DNA of 64,000 nucleotides from Symbiodinium natans (taxonomy: Eukaryota; Sar; Dinophyceae; Suessiales; Symbiodiniaceae): positions 1 through 64,000 of the forward strand of contig CAJNDS010002680.1 of the NCBI GenBank assembly GCA_905221605.1, read 5' to 3'. A program made the position numbers and the translations under genes. How positions within the stretch are numbered: the first letter of the stretch is position 1; each line of letters opens with the position of its first letter. The notes under the pieces are model-generated. The model had not been told where the DNA came from. It made no database searches and saw only the letters and a list, made by a program, of their open reading frames with translations. Positions 24,872 to 34,900 of this stretch are shown in pieces.

Positions 24872-25096
24872 GCGCTGGCCCTGGAAGCCCCCCTCAGGAT
24901 GTGTAGGGTTTCAGGGCTTAGGGTTTAGGATGTATGGGTTTTAAACCCTCAACCAAACTTAAAACCCCAAGACCCTAAACCCCAAGACCCCAAAGCCCCC
25001 CAAAGCCCCCCAAAGCCCCCAAAGCCCTTTAATCCTAAACCCTATAGCCCCACAACCCCAAAGCCCCAAGACCCCTAACTAACCCCTCCCCCCGAG

Positions 25097-25146
25097 GCGG
25101 CGAAAGTGGCCTCCGAGGGTGGCTGCTTGCCCCTGGGCTGCCCGAG
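25097..25146 (+). CDS. Candidate micro-exon
   Basis: After ccccgag|g the frame reads AAKVASEGGCLPLGCP plus two bases, ending at a textbook GT donor (gag|gtaagg). The two leftover bases continue in phase into the next candidate at 25546. Confidence 0.55.
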
Positions 25147-25545
25147 GTAAGGAGGTTTGGGGGGGTTTAGGGGGGTTTGGGGGCTTTTAGGGGGTTTGTG
25201 TTTAGGCGGGGCTTAGGGGTTTTTAGGGATTTTGGGGGTTAGGGGGTGTAGGGGTTGAGGTTTAGGGGTTGGGGTTGAGGGTTTGATGTTTGGGGTGTAG
25301 GGCTTGATGCTTAGGATCTCGGGTTCAAGGCAGAGGTTAGTTCCGGGCATGTTCGTCATTGTATCCTGTAGGCCATAGCTTTCGTTAATGTAGGCAGAGA
25401 AGCGAATCTTAGAAGGCGACAAGGGCTGTACATTTGCCGTCGCGGTTTTTGTTAAAATCTCGTTCGTGTTACACAAACCGCACTGCACAAGGGCTCCTAG
25501 AGCGCGCGCAGAGCAAACATTTCACGAAGCCCCCCCCCCCCCCAG

Positions 25546-25636
25546 AAATGCGCGCATGAGCATGGGAGGGAGTGAGCGTTTGTGCGTGTATAGTTATCAG
25601 CCAGATGGAGCTCCTGCCAAATATGCAGCCAGTGAG
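25546..25636 (+). CDS. Candidate exon
   Basis: After a C15 tract and ag one base completes Arg, then NARMSMGGSERLCVYSY and QPDGAPAKYAASE, ending at a GT donor (gag|gtaagg). Phase matches the previous candidate. The long polypyrimidine tract followed by AG is a strong acceptor, although the next base is A rather than G. No family is recognised. Confidence 0.55.
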
Positions 25637-25759
25637 GTAAGGAGTAGGGTTTTTTGCTTAGGGTTTAGGATAGGGGTTTGCTGGAGCCTTGGCCTGCTCG
25701 CGCAAGCATTGTCGGAGTGTCAGCATGTCGCCCTTTTGAAACCTCCTTTCGTAGGCTGC

Positions 25760-25888
25760 CAACGCCGTGCCCTCATCTCCAGACCCTTTTAAACCCAGAG
25801 CAGCCACCCCTCTCAATAGAACGATCAAAGGGCTTTCTTTAGCTTTGGGAAGGCCTTTGGTACATCTCCGATACCATGGCTGCATGGC
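25760..25888 (+). CDS. Open segment of uncertain strand
   Basis: After ctttcgtag|g the frame reads AANAVPSSPDPFKPRAATPL and on into the telomere-like array. The minus strand is also open across 25658-25885 with a protein-like composition. The acceptor and phase 0 favour the + reading. Confidence 0.3.
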
Positions 25889-25991
25889 CCTAAACCCTAA
25901 ACCCTAAACCCTAAACCCTAAACCCTAAACCCTAAACCCTAAACCCTAAACCCTAAACCCTAAACCCTAAACCCTAAACCCTAAACCCTAA
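25887..25991. repeat. (CCCTAAA)n array
   Basis: Fifteen perfect heptamers between two unique islands. Confidence 0.97.
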
Positions 25992-26325
25992 CTTCAGGGT
26001 CATCATGCCCAGAAGCCTCCATGCAACGTCCAAGGCCCTTCGTGGCTGCGATGCTGCTGCAAGGAGGCCTTGTGCACTTCTTGCCCACCTAACAAACTTG
26101 GGTTTAGGGTTTGGGGTTTTGGGTTTGGGGTTTGGGGTTCGGGGTTTAGGGGCCCACACGCTTTCTTGTTTCGGAGGGTTAAAGCTGCCCCTGTAAACCA
26201 TGGCAGAACCTATAGTCAATCCCGGGGCGCTTGAGCACATAACCCCGCCGGCCTATGACTAGTCGTTGGGGGCGGCAGATTCGGCTTCGGGCTTAGGGCT
26301 TATGGGGCAAGTGTTTAGGGATTTT

Positions 26326-26388
26326 AGTCTGAGGGTATGGATCCAAGAGCTTACGGGCAAGAACTGGAGAGAGAAGCTCGACCTCGAG
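26326..26388 (+). CDS. Candidate exon
   Basis: The frame reads SLRVWIQELTGKNWREKLDLE to a GT donor (ctcgag|gtgcaa). A second frame after tctgag|g (GMDPRAYGQELEREARP) is also open, so frame choice is not secure. Confidence 0.35.
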
Positions 26389-27535
26389 GTGCAAAAGCCT
26401 CGTCTTTGGGGCCATAAAGCTCTCAAGGGCCTCTGGGCTTCAGAGTTTAGTTTTTTTACGTACTTCTGTGGAGCGTCATTGAACCTTTCTAGTGAGACAC
26501 TGAGCTGTGCTGAACACAAATTGTCCCAAGACCCTGGAGCTTCATGCGTTTAGGTGCCACATGCGCGACACATTTCACAGAGTCGTGCATAGTCCACAGT
26601 CCACAACCTTCCATTCTCTTGCTGGACGAGGTGCATGAGACAGATATGTGATATACACTTCTGGCACAAGGCTTCCTACAAAGAGCCTTAGACAGTCCGA
26701 GTGCTGATTTGCCACAGAGAATTCGGCATTAAGCTCACAAGTGCTACGGCATATCCCAGTCGGCTTGAACATGTCGAACTCTTACTGCCTTTCCAGATGA
26801 GCTGATTCTGGACTATGACATTCCACTCGAGGCCACACGTTTTTCAAGAGTTGCTTCTATAGTTGTGCGCTGATCGTCAGGACTTCTCTATGATTAGACA
26901 CATCAAGCACGAGGGAGCGTCTTTTCTAAGCTATTACTGTGCGTTTTCGATTTGGCTGACGCACCCTTTCGCACGCGTGCCCCGCTAGCGGACATTGTAG
27001 GATGGAAAATGGCTAGGGCTTAGGCTGGGAAGTTGCTTTTTCGACCCCTGCTCCCTGGCTTGGGGGAATTGAGTGTTTGCGGTTTGGGGTGTGGTTTTGC
27101 GGTTTGGAGGAGCAGTCGGGGAGAGTCACTCGACAGGGTACACAGACTCGTAGGCCACTTGTTCCTCCACTACCCGCAGAGGCTCATCAGCACCTGCACC
27201 CAGGCCCCCAGTAGTATCCCTAACCCCTAAGCCCTAAACCCCAAACCCTAAACCCTAACTTACTTCTGTTATGGGGCTGGTTCCCCTGAGGAACCTGAAG
27301 AGGCAACAAGGGCAGCCTTTTGACTCTTAGCTGGCCGGGGGAGCCCAGATAAACACTGTGTGCGACATGGAAGCCCGCAGAACTTCCAAGAACCCTCATA
27401 TTAGTCAAAGGAATGCTTGAGATGCTTCATTGCAGTCGGGGTACTTGGGGCGACCCTGCTAGACCGGTTGAGCCCTAAAGCCTCAAACATCCCGATGAGG
27501 GTCTTGGGGATGTTCGGGCAAGTCCCAGAGCGCAG

Positions 27536-27565
27536 GAAGCACTGGGAGACGGCGAGTGCTTTGAG
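27536..27565 (+). CDS. Candidate micro-exon
   Basis: Ten codons EALGDGECFE between agcgcag|g and an AG|GC donor (gag|gccgtc), phase 0. LGDGECFE is faintly reminiscent of the LGxGxxFGE turn of cyclic-nucleotide-binding domains, as in PKG-type kinases, but ten residues cannot establish this. Confidence 0.4.
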
Positions 27566-27987
27566 GCCGTCTTCGAGGCGGGCGGGGGGTTAATTTTTGA
27601 TCCGGAATGACCCTAAACCCTGAGTCATGAAGGAGGGGCTTCTTCAGGACCCTTTTAAGACTCTAAGAGCTTCTTAGGGATCAAGCGAATACATTTTGTG
27701 GGGCCATATGAAGAGTATGTTGAGCTGGACCCCAACCCTATGATTCATAGACGACTTCTTGTCTAAAGCCGACAAGCAGCCACAAACCCGGCAACTGACC
27801 TTAAACCCTACCAGCCCATGCGGCAGGGATCATGTTGCTTACGCAGCTTCACTTGGATCCCAGGGGTCTCCCCCTGAAAAGTCGGGGGGGGTGCATATTG
27901 CGCCCTCATTGGGCCTCCCATGAAAACGAGGGATGTTGGTCTGAGGATGCCTGGGGCACGAAGGGCACTAAGGGCTTCAGGACTTCA

Positions 27988-28103
27988 ACTAGGACCCGGA
28001 GTAGGCCCTTACTCCCTCTTTTTAGGCTTTAGGTTCCCGTATCAATCCCTTCAAACCAAAAAGGGCACCCTTTTTTTCCTAGGTTACTCTTGGATCTAGT
28101 AGG
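27988..28103. mobile_element. Dispersed element, family 2
   Basis: Same start (ctaggacccggagtaggccc) and body (caaaccaaaaagggcaccct) as the copy at 16254, ending near a second ctag, so possibly with short inverted termini. Confidence 0.7.
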
Positions 28104-28132
28104 TTTAGGGTCCTGCGATCACTGCCGTGCAG

Positions 28133-28174
28133 GTGCAGGGCGACTCTTCCTCCGCAGCCCGCGCAGCGCAGCAG
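28133..28174 (+). CDS. Candidate micro-exon
   Basis: Fourteen codons VQGDSSSAARAAQQ in phase 0 between ccgtgcag|g and an AG|GC donor (cag|gctgcg). Confidence 0.5.
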
Positions 28175-28421
28175 GCTGCGCACCTTCGTGGCAGCATGTG
28201 GGCGCGCAAGTTTTGAATTCTTGTGTTCACAAGGCCCTCATTGCAGCCCCATGGCCTCAACCCTAGATTTGACATGCAGTTTAATTAGGCTTTTAGGGTT
28301 TCAGGGTGATTCACCTTAAGGGCATAAAGTGGGGCATATCCGATTCTGCAGGCTGTCGCTGTGACACTTCCGCGCCTTTTCAAGAAGTTGTTGCTTGCCT
28401 TGAGAAATGCTGTGGCGGCAG

Positions 28422-28475
28422 GCCCTGTCCCCCGCCAGCCGGGGCTTCGCGGAAGTGTCGCGCAACACCATCCAG
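28422..28475 (+). CDS. Candidate micro-exon directly upstream of the kinase domain
   Basis: Eighteen codons ALSPASRGFAEVSRNTIQ in phase 0 between ggcggcag|g and an AG|GC donor (cag|gccgct). It lies 364 bases before the first kinase exon, in matching phase, and is probably part of the same transcript. Confidence 0.5.
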
Positions 28476-28838
28476 GCCGCTGTGAGTTAGAAAGGCTAGC
28501 CAGAGGAAGTTGGGCTTTTCAGCTACGGTGTAGGATGTAGTCGCAGTCTGACTCTGTAGGGCTTAGGATGTGTCCATAAACCTCTTGATGTTAGTCCTTC
28601 ACATGTAGCACTTGATAGCTTAGAGGTTGTTAAAATTGTAAGGATAAACTCACAAGCACAAGTTTCTAGCCAACCATCAAGTAAGGAGTCGGGATGGTTC
28701 CCGACTCGGTCTTCTTTGCTTAGTTTCCATGACCCGAGCCAGGGTGGCCCTGGTTACTCCTAGGTGGTTTTTTCTGGGTTTCTGATCCCGGAAGTCCCAC
28801 AGCGCAGTACTTCTACCCCCCCGGAGCCTTGCGACCAG

Positions 28839-28934
28839 GACTTCGAGATCGTTCGCGTTGTCGGGGCAGATGCCTCAAAGGGTTCCAAGATTCGGTTGAA
28901 CTTGCTGTCAGGGTGCTGGGGCGATGTGCACGTG
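28839..28934 (+). CDS. Kinase exon(s): P-loop, with a 42-base in-frame interruption
   Basis: After the acceptor gcgaccag|g the frame reads DFEIVRVVGA (28839-28868), then 42 bases, then GCWGDVHV (28911-28934). Joined without the 42 bases this gives the canonical GxGxxGxV loop (GAGCWGDV), followed in the next exon by ARHK. The 42 bases (28869-28910) are open in the same frame, and cag sits at both borders. They could be a mini-intron with ambiguous ends or a retained insertion. The donor after GTG at 28934 is unclear: a GT lies one codon earlier at 28932, but using it would lose the expected hydrophobic residue. Confidence 0.7.
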
Positions 28935-31900
28935 GGTGTTGGGGCCCCGTTAGCCCTGGAAAGCTCCCAGTGAAACCCTGTTTCTTTGCCCAGTCCTGGT
29001 TAGGCTGTCGGGAGGTTTTGGGGGGTTTCCCGGAACTAGTTCAGCGGCTCAGCGTATCGCCGTCTGACTGGCGGCTTATGCTCGGGCTTCTTTCATGTCG
29101 GCAGGGCTTCGCGGATTCGGGCTCAGGTTTCCCCCCCCCCCCCCCCTTCCCGGTTCCAGGTCGGCGGATCCGGGCGCGTGTTGCAGGCGGGCTGCGGTGC
29201 TGATGGTGTTTTGTAGCCCCAACAACTTCCCAACTTCCTGACCCCGAGAGCCCAAGGCCCACATGGCCTAATGGCCTAAACTTCCTGTATCCCAGTACCT
29301 TCCATGCATTGCAGACCCTAAACTCAAAACCCTCTTCATGCCTTGCACATACAATGATATCCCCATTGGCGTTGCCTGGCTTGTGTGAGGGTTTAGTGTT
29401 ACTTCTAGTGCCTCCTACGCCCCAAGCCATAAAGCATCTGCGCGCAACTTTGCTGGGCTTCTGGGATTGGAACGTTTAGTGTTTGGCTTTGCTTTGTTCT
29501 GGTAGATCCTTCCTCATTCAAGCAGCAAACCCTGAACCCTGAACCCACAACCCTAAAACCCTACACCTTAAACCCTAAACTTCCCTAAACCCTAAACCCT
29601 ACACCTTAAAGCCCTTGAAAGCCTGAAACCCCCTTGAGCCAGGCACGGCACAAGCCCACAGGGCAGTACCGGGCCGTCAAGGTGATGAGCAAGGACGCCA
29701 TCTTGGAGGGTTGAGCCATAACCCCCTTAGGGTGTAGGGTTTTAGGGTTTAGGGATTTAGGAGTGTTGGGGTTTAGGGGTTTAGGGGTTCAGGGGTTCAG
29801 GGGTCCAGAGGTTAGGGGTTCAGAGGTTTGGGGGATTAGGGGTTCCGGGGCGTTTCGGGGTTCGGGGCTTTTAGGGCTTAACCTGCTAAGCCCGAAGTTG
29901 CGAGCCTTCGATGCCCTGCATCCCAAAACGCCGATCGGTGTGGGAAGCTATACTCCGACATGAAAGGAAAAGTCGGGAAGTTAACCCTAAACCCTAAACA
30001 GCCCTAAACCCTAAACAACCCTAAACAACCCCAAAACAACCCTAAACAACCCTAAGCCCTAAACCCTAAACAACCCTAAACCCTAAACAACCCTAAACAA
30101 CCCTAAGCCCTAAACCCCAAACCTCAAACCCCAAACCCTCAGCCGTTCTCAGGAGCGGCTCTTCCAGCAGGAGCAGCGGCTCCAGCGGGTCTGGGGCCCA
30201 TCTTACTTCCAATTGAGGGGGTTTAGGGTTTAGGGTTTAGGGTTTAGGGTTTAGGGTTTAGGGTTCAGGGTTTAGGGTTTAGGGTTTAGGGTTTAGGGTT
30301 TAGGGTTTAGGGTTTAGGGTTCAGGGTTCAGGGTTCAGGGTTTGGGGTTTAGGGTTTAGGGTTTAGGGTTTAGGGTTTAGGGTTGGACTTCGCGGCTTAG
30401 TGTTTAGGGGAGAAGGGTTTTCCCAGCACCTCCGATTGACGGCTTTTGGCAAGTTCGCCAGAAGGCCCTAGACATTGCCCCCTAAACCCTACACCCTCAT
30501 CCGTGATCCCCAGACCCTATAAACCAGAAACCCTAGAAAGGCATACAGGCGGCTTGTCCTCGCCCTACACAGAGAGCTCATAGCCGGCATGCCCTGTACT
30601 ACCCCTGTTCCTTTTTGAAGGGTTTAGGGTTTAGGGTTTGGGGTTTAGGGTTTAGGGTTTACCTAATTTTCCTTTTTGAAGGGGTTTGGGGTATAGGTGT
30701 CCGAAGTGTTCCATTTGGTTGGGTTTAAGGAAGCGAGGTCCAGGTTGTCGATCATAGTCTTAAGCCCCCTACCTTCCTATTTGATTTCTGACAGTTCTAG
30801 GGGCCAATCCCTGTCTACCCTGATTAACCCGTAGACTTTTCATAGTTATCTCCAGCTGTTTTGCTGGGATGTTGCCCCGGCTCTTGGTAGTTGAAGGTAC
30901 CTTACACGGGCTACCCCAAAGCTCCAAGACCTCAAGTAGGGCCTAGTTTGGGGGTACCCCTTTTGGCGGGAGGTTGCTGGACCCCTGTATGGTGTGCGGT
31001 GTTGCGGTACGGATGAAATGGCGCGGGAGGGTATTAATCCGCCCCAAAGAAATCTTCTTCGTTTCAAAGCCCCCCCAACTTGCAGGTCATCACTGAGAAG
31101 CGCATATTGGCGCGACTCCAGCCGCGACCCCCAGTGCTTTTGGTCTATGTTGGCCGAACGCAGGAGTCGTGACTAGGCGTGCTGGGATTCTATAGACTCT
31201 CTATAAACAATAAGCCCCTGAAAGTATCTCGCGCATCTGACGTTGGCGACCTTGTACACGACAGCTAGATTCGGCAGCGCAGCTTTCTGGTTTACATGCG
31301 ATGTCTGTTGGTATACTTGTGGGACCATGCGATATGTTTCACCGTTTCCCTTATTGGATTCAAGAGGATGGTACTCCCAGGGCCTCTGGGGGCCTCCCCG
31401 CTCTGAACTCTAAACCCTCTCTAGCCACTGTTCCGTTTTTGTTTTAAGGGCTTTAGGCTTTCGGGTTTAGGGTTTTGGGTTTCTTAAACAGCAAACCTCC
31501 AACCCTAAACCCGAACCCAGACGGCCCGAACGGCCCCCTGATTGCTATTCACTGTTCGTGTCCGAGCTGAGGGAACCCTAAACCCAAACCCACAACTATA
31601 GACACCACTCTTCTAACACTGCACTGAAAAGTACCCATAAACCTCCAAGTAAGCCTAGTCCTAAAAGCGAACTGACTTCCTTCAGTTCCAGGAGCCCATG
31701 TCTGCCAGATGGAGACCCCAAGTACCCCCGAAAACCCCAGGAACCCCTTAAATTAAAGGCCCCTAGTCTCTCTTCGCGCGACAGCAAGTGTTGGGTTTTT
31801 GGGCTTGTCTGGGAGCAAGTTCTCACTCGGGTGACGAGTGAGGCAACTGTCGCTATAGCCTTGTTCGAGGTAGTGAAACCCTTGTATGTACCCGTGAGCC

Positions 31901-34900
31901 TTCAAGTATCACAAATCCCTGCAAGGCCCTGCTATGATAGGGTTTAGGGTTTAGGGTTTAGGGTTTAGGGTTTAGGGTTTAGGGTTTAGGGTTTAGGGTT
32001 TAGGGTTTAGGGTTTAGGGTTTAGGGTTTAGGGTTTAGGGTTTAGGGTTTAGGGTTTAGGGTTTAGGGTTTAGGGTTTAGGGTTTAGGGTTTAGGGTTTA
32101 GGGTTTAGGGTTTAGGGTTTAGGGTTTAGGGGCAGCAAAGCAGCACGTGTTTACGTCGGACATCCCCACCGTAAGCAGGCACACTTTCATGAGCAGTGTC
32201 GGGATCGTCGGGAGATCGGACACTCCAGGAACACTCGAAACCCCTAAACCCTAAACCCTAAACCCTAAACCCTAAACCCTAAACCCCTAAACCCTAAACC
32301 CTAAACCCTAAACCCTAAACCCTAAACCCTAAACCCTAAACCCTAAACCCTAAACCCTAAACCCTAAACCCTAAACCCTAAACCCAAACCCTAATACCTA
32401 ACAGCGGGCACTCTTGGGAAGTCAGGGAACTCCGACTCAGGACACACAGGCCAAGAGAACAGCTGAACTCACAAACTAGCACTCCCACACGGAGTGACAG
32501 CACGAAGGCGGCTCTCTGGGGCCTCTCCATGCCTTGGGGGACGAAAGAAACCCCCCAAAATTTGGGGGCAGATCATATAAACCCTGTTGAGGGTTCATTT
32601 CGGCCTCTCAGCGGGTGGGGACTCTGCAGTCTGCCGGGATTCTCGCAGATTGGGCGCTCCATGGGAGGCTCAGGAGACACAGGAGACCTCTAGGCCAGGA
32701 GAATGAGCAGCAATCCCGCACGGAGGGACCTTGGGTGTGAAAGGTTTGGGGTGAAGGGTTTAGGGTTTAGGGTTTAGGGTTTAGGGTTTAGGGTTTAGGG
32801 TTTAGGGTTTCATGGATGTATGCATCAGGGGCAATCTCGGAGCTTGTTTGTTCAATCTCTAAAGCCCCCCCCCCCCAAATCCCGAAACCTTACGGCCCAA
32901 GCCCTGGTGCAAGGCATCCTTTCGTCGTCTCTCTCCACTGGGCTTTTCAAACCACTACGCACCTTTTCCTGGTGGAGCCGGCGCATGTTTCGGGGCAAAG
33001 GGGCTTGGACAAGAGCTTGAGGAAATGTTACATTTTCCCCTACGGAGTTTCAAGATCTTTTGCAGGAATTGTTTTCGGGGAAGAGTTTCCATCCTTTTTG
33101 CAACTTTCTATTGGTCGTTATGTCAATCAGGGTACATGGCTTGACAGAAACCGTTTTAGGGTTTAAGGGTTCAAGAGTTTAAGGGCTTTAGGGCTTAAGG
33201 GTTTAGGGACTAATCTGCACTGACCAGCCCCCAGATCTTAAGCCCCAAGCCTTAACACCCTGTAAAACCTAAACCTTGTACATCCTCAACCCTATAAACC
33301 CAATGCAATGCCTAAACCCTAAACCCTAAACCCTAAACCCTAAACCCTAAACCCTAAACCCTAAACCCTAAACCCTAAACCCTAAACCCTAAACCCTAAA
33401 CCCTAAACCCTAAACCCTAAACCCTAAACCCTAAACCCTAAACCCTAAATCCTAAACCCTAAACCCTACCCTCTTGCAGGTCCTGGACTTCTGCGGTGGT
33501 GGTGAGCTGTTTTTCCACATGCTACAGCGAGGTCGCTTCGAGGCGACATGGGCACTTTGCAGTAGTTAGAGAGTTATTTTATGCAAATCTAGAGAGATTT
33601 GCAAGCCGAATTCCTTATGCTCTACCCTCAAATTTAGATAAACAGTTGGGTCTCGCAATAGATATGAAATTTATATGTGCATCTGTGAATTCATGTATCT
33701 GTATATGTATATACATATATATATATATGTATATATGGGTGTGTGTGTGTGTGTGTGTGTTGTAAATGTACATTTATACGGATTTAGCGAATATGCGTTT
33801 CAGGCCTTATAACCTTGGTTTTTAATGTCGGCTTTATGTACAAGCGTACGAGGGTGGGGGGGGGGGGGGCGAGGGGTCGTGTTCAGCCATTTCGTTCAGA
33901 GCTTCAAGGTTTGAGGGCTTCAGGCTGGTTGCGCATGTGGCGGTGACACATCCTAGGATGGTTTGGCTGCAGTGGATCCTGTGTTCCGAGCTGCTACACA
34001 GTCAAGGTTAGGAGTTGGGGCTCAGGGTCTAGGGTGTAAAGGGTTTTTAGATTTAGAGAGGGCTCGGGAAGATTCCAAGCTCCTGTTTGGCGTCGCTAGA
34101 TGGTATAGCTGCCCACACCCTAAACCCTAAACCCTAAACCCTAAACCCTAAACCCTAAACCCTAAACCCTAAACCCTAAACCCTAAACCCTAAACCCAGG
34201 GAAGCTGAAGTCAGCCACCTGCGGAGGAGGCCGACGGCAAGTTCTACTTTTGTGAGATCTTGCTGGGACTGGAGTACTTGCACTCCCAACAGGCGCGGCG
34301 ACTCCGCACAGAAGGTGGCATGAGAGTTTTCAGTGTTGGCTCCATGGAATATTTTTGGATTTTCCCTTTTCCTGGGCTTAAGAAAGATCATATGCAGGAA
34401 GAGCTCAGAGCTTTACAAGTGCCACCCTACACCCGCCCTTGACCCTGAGCCCCAAGATCCGCCACCCCTTGAACCTGGAACCACTCGTGCCCCAGACTTC
34501 TGGGTTTTCGTGTTTTTTTTGCACGTCGGGAAGCAGGTTGTCGAGAGATCTCTTTGAAGGTTTAGACCGTTTGCTCTCCGATTTCTGCTTGGTCTTGTGG
34601 TCCTTGCCATAAAGCTCTTTCGGGTCTTGTGTGTAAGGTGTCCCCCGTCCTCCCCCCATCCCCCCAAAAAAGCCTTCAAGACCCTGCCCGCACAGCACTA
34701 AAAGCCACAAGCCCCCTGCACTTGAGCTCTAAACTCCAGAACCCTCAACCCAAGCCTACAAATTTGTACAGACCCGTTAAAACAAGAAAGCCTTGAAGGC
34801 GTAATAGGGTAGACGAGGGTTTGTGATTTGTGGGACTTGCGGGTGATCCGGGCTTTGCAGGGTTGAGGGTTGACTGGGGTTCTGAATCGTTTAGGGTCTG

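Noticed and set aside
32146-32239. Unique 100-base island between two arrays as a possible kinase exon
   Set aside because: The exons at 31120 and 32914 join directly through a split Gln codon, leaving no room for it.
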